Shown: positions 19,001 through 26,985 of the stretch, one piece after another
Layout of the letters: each line of letters opens with the position of its first letter
How positions within the stretch are numbered: position 1 is the first letter of the stretch
Virus record (IMG/VR): IMGVR_UViG_3300027708_000101
Coordinates: 1 to 50,416 of that record
DNA length: 50,416 nt
Origin: a virus
Strand: one strand, 5' to 3'
Translations under genes and position numbers: made by a program
Notes under the pieces: model-generated
What the model was told of the DNA's origin: nothing
The model's input: the letters and a program-made list of their open reading frames with translations, nothing else
Database searches by the model: none

Positions 19001-20861
19001 AAAAAAAGAAAAAGAGGTAGAGCAGTATTCAGACGAAGCAAAGGCTAAGAGAATGATAGAGGCTAACAAGAAGAAAGAGCAACAAATAAGAGAGAAATTA
19101 GATAATGAAGATTTTGAAAAAGAAGATAAACCTAAATCTTTATTTGAAAACAAGGAATTTAAAAATAAGAATCCTAAATTATATAAAGAGTTGCTAGATT
19201 CTTACACAGCAAAACAAAACGCTCTTCATGAATACGAAGTTGCTTTGCTTAATGATACCAAATCAAAGATGTCAAAAGGAGAACAAGTTTTGGATTTCAC
19301 ATCAAAAGCCGTTAATACAACAAAGAAACTTGTTACTGGTGTTGATGATTCCGCATTGTTTATGCAGACTTTGGTAGCCATGATGTCTAGACCCATAACA
19401 GGTGGCAAAGCATTTGTTTCTCATATAAAAGATGCTGCATCCCAAAAACTATACGAAAGAAATTTAGCAGAATTGCACAATAGCCCAATATTTGATTTAA
19501 TGCAAAAATCTGGGTTAGATATTACAGAACCCAAAACATTATCAGCAAAAGCAAGAGAAGAGGCTTTTGCAGGGGAATCGCTTGATTTTAATGTTAAAAT
19601 AAAAGGTAAAAATCATAGAGTGTTAGGTACATTATTAGAGCCATTTGAAAGAGCATTTACTAGTTTGGGTAACAATATGAGAGCCATCGCTTTTACAGAG
19701 TTGTCAGAAAAATACATGAGCGAAGGGTATACATTTGAAAATAATCCTAAATTGTTTAAGGATTTAGCTGCAATGCTAAATACTGAAACTGGCAGAGGAA
19801 AACAAAATGAGTATATTGAAAAAGCATCTAAATTAGTAACAGCAGGCATATGGTCGCCAAGGCTAATGGCATCAAGATTAAATATTTTAGGCATAAGTGA
19901 TGTATTGAGTCCATTTGTTAAAGGGACTGAGGGTTATTATAGAAAAATGTCACCAGAGATAAGAAAGCAAGCTATATATTCAGTTGCTAAATTTACGGCA
20001 GCAATAATGGCTCTATCTTATAGTGCAGCATATATGTTTAATGGAGATGTAGACAATGACCCTACAAGCCCAGGATTTATGGATATAAAAATAGGAGATA
20101 AAATATATAATATTGCAGGTGGGTTTGCTCAATACATAAGATTGATTGCTCAGACTATACGAGGGGGTAAAACAATTGATGGTAAATTTAAGGAATTTAG
20201 AGGCGGAGACAGGTCTGGTAATATGTTGCATTTTTTAAGAGGAAAATTAACACCAGTGGCTGGAACGGCAGCAAATGTTATATCTGGCATGAAAGATTAT
20301 GTTGGACAACCAGTGACTGTTTCTCAAGAAATAAAAAAATTGACTATACCATTATCAATGCAAGGAGTATCAAAAGAAATGGAAAGAGATGGCGTAGCTT
20401 CAATATTTAAATCTGACTTGCCATCATTTGTGGGGATAGGCGTAAAGGATAAGAGGGATTTTAAGAAAGAAGAAATGTTTACTGAAAAAGAAATGCAATC
20501 TTCTTTATTCAAAGATTTAGCTAAATCAGACATAGAATTTCCCAAACTTGGAACAAGATTATCGTACACAGTAAAATCAGATGACGCTCATCCTAAAGGG
20601 GTAATGACAGTGGATGAATATAATAAATTCTCAGAGCTTGTAATCAAGTATTCCCATGACTATACAAAAGAAAACCTATCCGATTCTTATACTATATCTA
20701 ATATTAAAAGATTAAAAGAATTAATTGATAAAGAATCGGAAGACCCTAAAATACAAGCAGAGATAACTGAATTAAAAAAACAAATAAAATCAACTTTACA
20801 ATCAGCACATAAAAATGCCATAGATATGGCAAGGGATGAATTGAAATTATATACAAAATAA
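13005..20861 (+). CDS. Giant polyvalent/ejection protein with ddrB-like ParB region
   Basis: This 2618-aa protein is the largest gene of the window. The N-terminus has a repeated Y-D-F-S-x-F-D short motif (residues about 6-12 and 27-33). Residues about 1110-1400 (HFIWEAQPKNRN, GAPVVNERGEVIQGNNRSAG, VLVREVAV) match the ddrB-like ParB superfamily domain of phage large polyvalent proteins, often injected with DNA to block restriction. A KPKPAEPKPAEPKP linker lies near 1512-1530. Long charged coiled-coil regions follow (about 1750-2100). The C-terminal 450 residues resemble other polyvalent or internal virion proteins and contain a hydrophobic helix (about 2325-2345). Probable role: ejected internal protein with host take-over functions. 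Confidence 0.6.
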   Translation: MSGAKKYDFSAFDEAVSNKEQAPSNTQYDFSDFDDVKKKVDGQSGGQELKTNTNPPTPSQSPSSLQEGGEKPSWQTSALNPAYSAQQAQLKEDQSKYITPPVSKEAKADLGATKAKLNIATMQLKPQEKIQLPTTKKLFAVSVTGGGRTPLAETEEGAFQGAEDYAKYIWDRTVETVGKITSGTVKGLGRMIAMGDDPNFPKEAFIKGVDELGEKARKKIVSPLTSNLNEKRKQDFDDSFLASTVASLPGLAIEAAVPYGVGFMADAFDGAITNINNTKEGAKLPESMKTIYAASSAAAMGILMEAGIDKIVGNKIGVVTNKLTAETITKLLSESEAPITKEAFDAAFKQTAKTFKNKLLTNTAQLGHSAAVGAAFMGSNEALNIMAEKAINKYEDKDVFEPTSFGQDVARIIKKSAEGAGFGLVMGGVHIPFNKVDNYIKTKVAEAKTPEDINKLKQDLAQNVQNRGIDANSAQRINNLIDEYTNIHSQIPAEVQNKKQVAEKIKQSNDLKQQATQTLESASTLHPAFQSEKVEEAQNLSKAADDIDNKVSEKPIYKIGDREVDRNTFEQFVKNNDATTKDIDLYVEGDDEMSTELEKIGGVSKVADVEAGIPEHTIKTQTNDKENIPGLPSKVGVGEEPVTTEPIKGAGAEEISTSGVLQAPGAEGEGKGIGDKVGEEVKSKTDAEIETRMSELEKSNNYDTGEFDILEKEMEKRERNSVFGVTLDKVNDAVDALMKKEKEMPNGYGSFIEKSDARETKAVATKYLNAKELTDKELKQDFSNALRGRPTTWYADGLKLRESLKEATSRGIDTKEMVGEAIKVYTDAGYDIETAKDVVAGMLKPVFEGSTEAKPELPQQKTVEQLRADEQAEYDAMPDPTDEAKRKEIYDKYDKLIKPLLKEDVGKLEVPKQEETKITGIDEKEVARLAKPTTDRMVEIEREFENKGYTIDTTYDNEIIVNDKDGEQVEFEDLPNELKDITLEYQAATAKLGEVSDKAREMALAESRKVVETEAEVVEPEKVALPEQNQEQVNQQELRETENLLNDGDKIRKEGKYVKDGVEYVRNEKGLGIKSEEGGSVRFTSEPGGGGVSVPFTYKLVESETLQPSHQDGLRNPNHFIWEAQPKNRNDEGSIQAEEGFANKPRFAEMGENTNAYSGAPVVNERGEVIQGNNRSAGLKKGYQRGIETYKKSLAENAENFGFTKEQVEGMKNPVLVREVAVSDTGAIELGNYDVKDLESGGKRRLDPVAITRRMPFELKGRIADLLFKGEGTLNQAIRENTKRLMELINPFLNQAQRNTIFKDGELTQDGAKDLETVAQHFLFDGGDTALPELHDNLSHTQKEGLRKSLPYIFSTGIEKSIVPEVQEAIIALNDFAASKAGSFDNWLAQSDMFNNGMTPKDKYSPTAIKLAEILNDAKNQKEITNQFGKYAELVNDKPATMFDEATKGISKKEGIKQIFKTEYDESKRPAISEGGGKQIPTQEEPLPQPSAEPSATKPTKPTTRATAEAAKPKPAEPKPAEPKPTAPEQTAIEKAREARKTAKEKLDTIRRGLGITPDPKKEAEALFEYHKALVTEAKEYIKEGVKSVEEWAKEVGEKVGVALKSAWDEASGKISPTEKVEDLKYTINDLPKIEAENIVLSKGKIQMGGEDVRGITVEENKERRKDLGMPERQPNPESFEQWDNEAKSIVENGYNMNNLIEKMERGEATTPVENSIRKIFAATIDKKLTENPSDEFLTQARRFIKASDVASSQAGKNLVSLKSNSNPLETITDFYMAKMDANGVDVLTEQQKIDVQEQFDKINAAKQEFEIKLKEAEDKNLALLAQNELLKQQKNNPKPKVPKQKKDFIEERQSLKDQLKQAIQKYKNNLNKLGISPDGGAENFAITVDMAKIIAKIAKSHVEEVGAKLSEVTKRTLDDVKDLFDGITEKDITNVIAGEYSEGKKTKSQLLADLNEIKSEAKLLNEYQRVLNGEAKTEKDKIKKNQKLVDLRKSINELKKEKEVEQYSDEAKAKRMIEANKKKEQQIREKLDNEDFEKEDKPKSLFENKEFKNKNPKLYKELLDSYTAKQNALHEYEVALLNDTKSKMSKGEQVLDFTSKAVNTTKKLVTGVDDSALFMQTLVAMMSRPITGGKAFVSHIKDAASQKLYERNLAELHNSPIFDLMQKSGLDITEPKTLSAKAREEAFAGESLDFNVKIKGKNHRVLGTLLEPFERAFTSLGNNMRAIAFTELSEKYMSEGYTFENNPKLFKDLAAMLNTETGRGKQNEYIEKASKLVTAGIWSPRLMASRLNILGISDVLSPFVKGTEGYYRKMSPEIRKQAIYSVAKFTAAIMALSYSAAYMFNGDVDNDPTSPGFMDIKIGDKIYNIAGGFAQYIRLIAQTIRGGKTIDGKFKEFRGGDRSGNMLHFLRGKLTPVAGTAANVISGMKDYVGQPVTVSQEIKKLTIPLSMQGVSKEMERDGVASIFKSDLPSFVGIGVKDKRDFKKEEMFTEKEMQSSLFKDLAKSDIEFPKLGTRLSYTVKSDDAHPKGVMTVDEYNKFSELVIKYSHDYTKENLSDSYTISNIKRLKELIDKESEDPKIQAEITELKKQIKSTLQSAHKNAIDMARDELKLYTK

Positions 20862-20871
20862 AAAAACAAAT

Positions 20872-21372
20872 ATGACACCAGTAAAATTACCACAAGACAT
20901 TGCCAACCTCCTAAACGAAAGAATAGGTAATGAATACAAGGCACACTATTATTACAGAGAAGTTACAAACTATTGTGAAAATGTAGGTTACCTAAAGGCT
21001 GCTGAATATTTTAAAGGCGAAGCGGTAGATGAGCTTACTCATGCAGAAGGCTTACAAAAGTATTTAACAGATTGGAATGTTCAACCATCAATGCCTCCCA
21101 TACAATCACCTCAAAAAGTAACAGGTTTAGTAGATGCTATTGAAAAAGCATACGAGATGGAATACGAGCTATATGAGGCTTACGAAAAAATAAGCATGGA
21201 GATATTTAAAAAGAACGACCCATGTACTTGGGATTTCTTACAACAATATAGAACAATACAAAGATTAGCAGTAGCAGAATATTCTACATTCTTAAATCAG
21301 TTAGAAACAATAGACCAAACTGATAAGAACTGGGTATACGAGTTTGAAAAGAGAGCATTTAAACATAAATAA
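20872..21372 (+). CDS. Ferritin-like four-helix protein
   Basis: This is a 166-aa protein of ferritin length. The first helix holds E21 in NEYKAHYYY; the second holds E54 and H57 in DELTHAEGL. The spacing E-33-E-3-H is that of FtnA (E17, E50, H53). A third helix offers E95/E97/E99 where FtnA has E94, and Q130 aligns with FtnA Q127, but the last Glu of the B site appears to be Ala133. So the ferroxidase A site looks complete and the B site altered. Iron binding is plausible. A ferritin-like gene within a virion/packaging operon is unusual; whether it is packaged is unknown. Confidence 0.65.
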   Translation: MTPVKLPQDIANLLNERIGNEYKAHYYYREVTNYCENVGYLKAAEYFKGEAVDELTHAEGLQKYLTDWNVQPSMPPIQSPQKVTGLVDAIEKAYEMEYELYEAYEKISMEIFKKNDPCTWDFLQQYRTIQRLAVAEYSTFLNQLETIDQTDKNWVYEFEKRAFKHK

Positions 21373-21398
21373 TTAATTAATCACCAATTCCCAAACAT

Positions 21399-21833
21399 AT
21401 GACAGAAGAACAATTAAACGAGCTTATTGAAAAAAGAAAAAAAGATGTAGCTACTAAGAATGGAGAGGAATATATTCCCCAACATGAAGAAATAGTAGAC
21501 AAATCATCACCAGACTATCTTAAATCAAAGATAGCCAAGCTAGAAGACAAGTTAGCCAAGTACGAAGACAACGGAATGGCTAAACTTTACTACAGCTTGA
21601 ACAGGAAGGCAAACGAAATGGCTGACCTCATGAATGCAATAAGTTTGAAAGACCTTGACATTGACGACCCTAAAAGCAAGACTTTCGATAGGCTTAAAGT
21701 TCTCTGGACTGGGGCATATGAAATTGCAACATCTATAACACAATTAGGGCAAATGGCAGGGGTATTAAAAGTTGATAAAAAGCTAGAAGAGCCAAAACCA
21801 TTTGTTGATTTAATAGCCCAAGAAAGAAAGTAA
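21399..21833 (+). CDS. Possible small terminase subunit
   Basis: This is a 144-aa helical protein with a central coiled coil (DYLKSKIAKLEDKLAKYED) and acidic N-terminus. It is separated from the large terminase only by the HNH endonuclease gene. In phages the gene just upstream of terL usually encodes TerS, and the helical oligomerisation segment would fit. No clear DNA-binding HTH is seen, so this remains a positional inference. The start at 21399 follows a TTCCCAAAC site (21388-21396). Confidence 0.4.
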   Translation: MTEEQLNELIEKRKKDVATKNGEEYIPQHEEIVDKSSPDYLKSKIAKLEDKLAKYEDNGMAKLYYSLNRKANEMADLMNAISLKDLDIDDPKSKTFDRLKVLWTGAYEIATSITQLGQMAGVLKVDKKLEEPKPFVDLIAQERK

Positions 21834-21834
21834 T

Positions 21835-22479
21835 ATGACAAATTTTATAAATTTAAAAGGACAAAAATTTAATAGATTATTAGTTATAGATATATATGAT
21901 AAAAAAAAATCAGGTTCATATAGATATATATGTAAATGCAATTGTGGTAAAGATACAATCGTGGAATCTAGTAAGCTAAAAAGTGGTTGGACTAAATCTT
22001 GTGGATGTTTACAAAAAGAAATTGTATCTGCAAAAGGTACAAAACATAAATTATGTAATCATAAATTATATGGCGTTTTTAATTCTATGAAAGAAAGATG
22101 TTATAATAAAAAAAATATAAGGTTTAAAAATTATGGTAATAGAGGTATAATTATTTGTGATGAATGGAGAAATGATTTTAAATCTTTTTATGATTGGGCT
22201 ATAGCTAATGGATATAAAGAAGGTTTGCAAATAGATAGAATAGATGTAAATGGCAATTATGAATCATCCAATTGTAGATTTATTTCTTTTAAAGAAAATA
22301 TGAATAATACTACAAGAAATGTGTTTATTGAAGTAAATGGCATTAAAAAAACAGCAGCTCAATGGGGAGAAGAAGTTAATATAAATGGTATAGCTATAGC
22401 ACAAAGAGTTAGAGAGGGTAAAACTGGATTAGAGGCTATTTATGGAACAAAATATAAAAACAAATGTCTGAAAAAATAA
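21835..22479 (+). CDS. HNH homing-type endonuclease inserted before terL
   Basis: This is a 214-aa protein. The N-terminal zinc-binding segment (KCNCGKDTIVESSKLKSGWT, then SCGC) is the usual opening of phage HNH/AP2-type endonucleases. The middle (YGVFNSMKERCYN, NYGNRGIIICDEW, FYDWAIANGY) and the LQIDRIDVNGNYESSNCRFIS segment are the HNH-like core. A C-terminal stretch resembles a modular DNA-binding repeat. Such free-standing genes move by homing. It starts 1 nt after the putative TerS stop, overlaps terL by 16 nt, is very AT-rich, and contains no TTCCCNWAC site, all consistent with a late insertion. Confidence 0.8.
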   Translation: MTNFINLKGQKFNRLLVIDIYDKKKSGSYRYICKCNCGKDTIVESSKLKSGWTKSCGCLQKEIVSAKGTKHKLCNHKLYGVFNSMKERCYNKKNIRFKNYGNRGIIICDEWRNDFKSFYDWAIANGYKEGLQIDRIDVNGNYESSNCRFISFKENMNNTTRNVFIEVNGIKKTAAQWGEEVNINGIAIAQRVREGKTGLEAIYGTKYKNKCLKK

Positions 22480-24548
22480 CAATATATCATACCGAAATAG
22501 AACTTCCCAAACAACCATCTATTGAAGAAATAGAAAATTGGGGAGTAAATGATATATCAGAACAATATTGGAGAAGAAGAGAATTGCCAGGTTATTTTGA
22601 ATTGGTAGAATATGATAAAGATGGTAATGCTTTATTAAATTACGAACAAAGAGATTATGCAGTAGAAGAAGTAAAAAGATGTAGGGAAGGATTTTGGTTT
22701 ATGAATAATGGCAATCCTACATATATAACAGGAAGAAATTATTTTTATTTGCAATGGTGGAAACTTGAAGATGATATTTATCCAGACTATCGTGATTTAG
22801 ATAGACGATATTTTATCTTTTTAAATCATTGGCAAAAAATTCCCTGGAATATCGGAATTTTGATAGGTAAGAAAAGAAGACAAGGGCAGACCTCTATTGG
22901 TACATCCAATCTCATATACGAATGTATATTTTTCAAGAATAGCAAATGTGGTCTAACAAGTAAAACAGAAAAAGATGCAAAAACTGCTTTTACGGACATG
23001 GTTAGTTTTGGTTACCGTCAACTCCCAGTCTTTCTAAAACCTAAACAATTAAATAATAAAGACTCTGTAACTGAACTTGTATTTGCGCATAAATCTGTTA
23101 CGGTAAAGGGAGGAAAGGGCAGTAGTATAGATACTGATATAGGTCATAGGAGTAAGGTAGATTATCGTGCTCCAGGAAAGAATGCATATGATTCTGGCAA
23201 ATTAAATTATGGGCTTTTTGACGAAGGGGGGAAGTTCCCTTTAGAAGTCCCATTTTCTGAATTTTTATCTATTGTTAGCAAGACCTTAGTTAAGGGAGTA
23301 AAGAAGGTTGGTTATATAGAATGTCCCTCAACAATGAATAATATGTCTAAAGGTGGCGGCTCTGAATATAAAAAGGTTTGGGAATTGGCTGACTTTAAAA
23401 AATACGATAGAACGCCCAACAGAATGGTAAAATATTTTACTCCTGCTTATGATGGGTTCTTAGGATTTATAGATAAATATGGAATGTCAGTAATAGACCC
23501 ACCAACTCCTGAACAATATGATTATTTAGTAGAGAACTTTGTAGGCATAGGCGACTTAACAGAAGAAGATGTGAAATTAGGGGCAAGACAATATCTTTTA
23601 GAAAAAAGAACAGGTCTTGAAGGCTCTCTTCTTGAGGAAGAGATTCGTATGAACCCTTTTGATGAGAAAGAAATGTTTATGTCAGCCCAGCAAGGCAGTA
23701 TATACAACACATTTAAAATAAATGAGCAATTAGATTGGTTAAATTTTAACAAAGATTGCGTAGAAAGAGGTAATTTAGTGTGGGAAAATAATGATGAGTA
23801 TTATAAGGAAGTCGTTCACGGTAATGGAGTTAGGGAAATGAAACCTAGTAAACTTATGTGGGTGGCAAATCCTAATGGTATGTATGAGAAGGTAGTAGGT
23901 TGGATGCCCAAGGAAGCAAACAATGTTTTCCAAAGGGCAGGTAGTTTTGCACCAAACGGAAACTATGCGGTAAGGATTGGATGTGACCCATTTAAGTACG
24001 ATAAAACAAAAGACAACAGAAAATCAAACTGTGCAGCATATGCGTATCAAATTGAAGACCTATTGGATGAGAGCAGCCCGTATAACGATATGTTTGTTTT
24101 ACGTTACGTTGACAGAGCGGCTACGACAGATATTCAATACCAATACGTATTAAAGATGGCATGGTTTTGTGGCTGTCAGGTTTTATTTGAGAGAAATGTA
24201 AATGGTTGGAAGAAGTTTTTTGAAGAGAAGTTGTGTAGTTCGTTCTTGATGTGGATGCCAGGGGAAGTAGAGCCAGGCATCTACTCTGATGGTAAGGGTA
24301 AAACCATACAGCAAATATGCGACTTTACAGAGTCATATATTGAGAAAGATGTTAACAAGGTCTATTTCCCACAACTATTAGGAGATAAATCTGGCTGGTT
24401 AGGTTTTGAAGTAGGCGACACACAGAAGTATGATGATGCTATGGCAGCAGGATTTGCTCTTATAGCAGCAAAGTCAAAGAGGTACTACAAGCCTCAAGAG
24501 GCAACACAAAAAATAGAAACAATAATGCCATATAGAAAGGCAATATAA
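22464..24548 (+). CDS. terL: Terminase large subunit
   Basis: This is a 694-aa protein, length normal for TerL of Bacteroidota podoviruses. An ATPase Walker A-like loop with degenerate sequence, GKKRRQGQTS, lies at about residues 135-144; Walker B with the catalytic Glu is YGLFDEGG (about 249-256). The C-terminal nuclease half has RIGCDPF (first Asp near 508), VLFERN (acidic residue in the middle) and DDAMAAGFAL (near 657). It cuts and pumps phage DNA into the prohead through the portal encoded next. The start overlaps the HNH gene by 16 nt. Confidence 0.85.
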   Translation: MSEKITIYHTEIELPKQPSIEEIENWGVNDISEQYWRRRELPGYFELVEYDKDGNALLNYEQRDYAVEEVKRCREGFWFMNNGNPTYITGRNYFYLQWWKLEDDIYPDYRDLDRRYFIFLNHWQKIPWNIGILIGKKRRQGQTSIGTSNLIYECIFFKNSKCGLTSKTEKDAKTAFTDMVSFGYRQLPVFLKPKQLNNKDSVTELVFAHKSVTVKGGKGSSIDTDIGHRSKVDYRAPGKNAYDSGKLNYGLFDEGGKFPLEVPFSEFLSIVSKTLVKGVKKVGYIECPSTMNNMSKGGGSEYKKVWELADFKKYDRTPNRMVKYFTPAYDGFLGFIDKYGMSVIDPPTPEQYDYLVENFVGIGDLTEEDVKLGARQYLLEKRTGLEGSLLEEEIRMNPFDEKEMFMSAQQGSIYNTFKINEQLDWLNFNKDCVERGNLVWENNDEYYKEVVHGNGVREMKPSKLMWVANPNGMYEKVVGWMPKEANNVFQRAGSFAPNGNYAVRIGCDPFKYDKTKDNRKSNCAAYAYQIEDLLDESSPYNDMFVLRYVDRAATTDIQYQYVLKMAWFCGCQVLFERNVNGWKKFFEEKLCSSFLMWMPGEVEPGIYSDGKGKTIQQICDFTESYIEKDVNKVYFPQLLGDKSGWLGFEVGDTQKYDDAMAAGFALIAAKSKRYYKPQEATQKIETIMPYRKAI

Positions 24549-24563
24549 AAAACCCAAAAGAAA

Positions 24564-26918
24564 ATGCAATATCAACAAATTACTAGTGGTGGACAATTCC
24601 CTTACCCAAATCATGACATAGACCCTGCAAAAAAAGGTGCAGACTTTTGTAGAGAGTATGCACAAGCAGCATATTATGATTGGCAGTTTGTTTATCCCAA
24701 GGGTATATTCTCTGGTAATGGTGGGGATTATTCCAAGTTTAGACTATATGCGTTAGGGAAGCAGCCGAATTCCCAGTACAAAAAATGGTTAGGTGTAGAC
24801 GAAACAACTAACAACACATGGCTAAGTTTAGACTGGAGTATTCGTTCTATAGTGTCTGGGTATAGGGACAAGGCTATATCAAGACTAATGGCTACCGACT
24901 ATAATATTGTTGCAACACCTGTAGATATTTTAGCTAAGTCAGAGATGGATGGCTACTATGCTAGTTTAAAGGCTAAGTTGGCTGTTAGGGAAATGATGAT
25001 GCAACAAAATCCAGAGTTAGCAAATCATCCATTGTTGGCTATGGACTCAAAAGACCCAATGGACATTGAAGAGTTAGAAATGAGGATGGAGTTTGGCGAA
25101 CAATTTAATAGAAGCAAGGACGCTGAAATGGCAATTAATCTTGCATTTTATCAAAACGACTATAAAACAAAAAGAAGAAAAATATTTGAAGACCTATTTG
25201 ACTTAGGTGTAGCAGGGGTGAAAGACTATTTAGGCGATGATGGGAAACCAGGTTTTAGAGTTGTAGACCCAGAATGTGTAATAACATCATTTGATAAGAA
25301 TGGTAACTTTTCGGATATTGTTCATGCTGGGGAAATAATAGACGTGCCTCTAATTGACTTGGCAACAGTTACAGATGATGAGGGGAATATAATGTTTACG
25401 GAAGACGACTTGACTCAGTTTGCGTCTACAATAGCAGGTCAGTTTGGTAACCCAAGGTTATTAGGTTTGGGAACTGGTTGGATGAAGCCATACGATAAAT
25501 TTAAGTGTAAGGTGTTGGACATTGAGTTTTATACCTACAACGACAGAGTATACCGTGACACCGTAGACGAACAAGGTAATCCAAACTTTAGAAAGGCTGA
25601 CTTTGCAAGGGGTAAGAAGTCAGAGAAGTATACAAGAAAGAAAATACAATACACATACAAGTGCAAATGGGTTATAGGGACAGACAAGGTTTATGACTTT
25701 GGTATGTGCTACGACCAAAAGCGTTCCAACGAAATAAAGAAAAAAGCAAAAACAAAACTATCTTATACATTCTATGCATACAACTTCTATCAAATGAAGG
25801 CGCAGGGTATGATGGAAAGATTAATCCCATACATTGACGATTATCAATTGACAATGTTAAAGATTCAGAACTTCAAGAACAGAGCAGTTCCTTCTGGTTG
25901 GTGGATTGACTTGTCTGCATTAGAGAAGGTGGCAATGACAAAAGGCGGTCAAGATATGCAGCCACAAGATTTGCTACAGATGTTTTTTGATACAGGTGTA
26001 CTCTTGGGAAGAAGCGACAATGATGGTGGCACACCGCAGAGTGCAAACTGGCGACCAGTAATTCCGATTGAAAACACAGCGGCAAGTGAACTATCTATGT
26101 TCTACAACGACTTGATAAGCACAATATCTGCAATAGAAAAAATGACAGGTTACAATGACGTTACTCTAGGTCAAGCATCATCTAAGACACTTGTCCCAGG
26201 ATACGAAAGCGGACAGCAGAGTACAAACGAAGCGTTGTATCCGTTAGCGTTCTCAGAAGAAAATATTTCTTTACGACTTGCAGAAAATATGTTGTTTAGA
26301 ACTCAGCAGGCTTTGAAGATAGGTGACGTGACTGGATTTGCTCCAGGATTAAACTCCAATTCCCTAACATTCATGCAAATTTCTCCTAGCATAGCATGGA
26401 GAGATTATGGTATAGAACTAGAAAAAAGAACAACTCAAGACCAAAAGGCTTGGCTAATGCAGATGATGCAGATGGACATAGCCAATGGTTTTTTGACAAC
26501 GGCTGATGCTGTACTCCTTGTAAACACAAAGAATGTAAAAGAAGCTCAAATGATTTGGGCATATAGAACAAAGAAAGAAAAAGAAAGACAGTCACAACAA
26601 AAAATGGCTGAGATACAAGCACAGCAGCAGGGTAACCAACAAGCGGCACAAATCGCACAACAAGCAGAAATACAAAAATTCCAAATGCAGTCAGAGTTGG
26701 AATTAAGAAAGGAGCAGATGAGAATTGATGGGGAATTACAAAAAGAACAAATGAGAATTGAGTCAGCGGAAAGGATTGCAATGGCTAACAACAATACTAA
26801 AATTCAAGTGTCTTCTGATACCGCAAGTGCTAAAGAGAACTCTACGCACATAGCAGGACAGTCGTCAATCATGAAGCAGCAGATATCTAATCAAAAGACT
26901 ACTTCCCAAACAAAATAA
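24564..26918 (+). CDS. Portal protein
   Basis: This is a 784-aa protein directly after terL, the usual position. Features seen include the N-terminal NTWLSLDWSIRSIVSGYRDK, the clip/stem region with KAKTKLSYTFYAYNFYQMKA, the helix YIDDYQLTMLKIQNFKNRAV, the segment ENTAASELSMFYNDLISTIS, and a very Gln-rich coiled-coil C-terminus (about residues 670-735). These match large portal proteins of crAss-like and related phages. Twelve copies would form the DNA entry ring, binding TerL and the neck proteins encoded at 2710-5710. Confidence 0.8.
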   Translation: MQYQQITSGGQFPYPNHDIDPAKKGADFCREYAQAAYYDWQFVYPKGIFSGNGGDYSKFRLYALGKQPNSQYKKWLGVDETTNNTWLSLDWSIRSIVSGYRDKAISRLMATDYNIVATPVDILAKSEMDGYYASLKAKLAVREMMMQQNPELANHPLLAMDSKDPMDIEELEMRMEFGEQFNRSKDAEMAINLAFYQNDYKTKRRKIFEDLFDLGVAGVKDYLGDDGKPGFRVVDPECVITSFDKNGNFSDIVHAGEIIDVPLIDLATVTDDEGNIMFTEDDLTQFASTIAGQFGNPRLLGLGTGWMKPYDKFKCKVLDIEFYTYNDRVYRDTVDEQGNPNFRKADFARGKKSEKYTRKKIQYTYKCKWVIGTDKVYDFGMCYDQKRSNEIKKKAKTKLSYTFYAYNFYQMKAQGMMERLIPYIDDYQLTMLKIQNFKNRAVPSGWWIDLSALEKVAMTKGGQDMQPQDLLQMFFDTGVLLGRSDNDGGTPQSANWRPVIPIENTAASELSMFYNDLISTISAIEKMTGYNDVTLGQASSKTLVPGYESGQQSTNEALYPLAFSEENISLRLAENMLFRTQQALKIGDVTGFAPGLNSNSLTFMQISPSIAWRDYGIELEKRTTQDQKAWLMQMMQMDIANGFLTTADAVLLVNTKNVKEAQMIWAYRTKKEKERQSQQKMAEIQAQQQGNQQAAQIAQQAEIQKFQMQSELELRKEQMRIDGELQKEQMRIESAERIAMANNNTKIQVSSDTASAKENSTHIAGQSSIMKQQISNQKTTSQTK

Positions 26919-26929
26919 AATAGTATAAG

Positions 26930-26966
26930 AAAAAATTTTTTTATTTAAAATGAACTAATATTTTTA
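26930..26966 (+). promoter_or_regulatory. Candidate late promoter before scaffold/capsid genes
   Basis: An A6T7 tract (26930-26942) is followed after 16 nt by TATTTTTA (26959-26966), a TAnnTTTG-like -7 element with one mismatch. The scaffold-like gene starts at 26986. The arrangement copies that at 2659-2692, which supports both. Confidence 0.4.
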
Positions 26967-26985
26967 CTTCACCAAATTCAAATCA

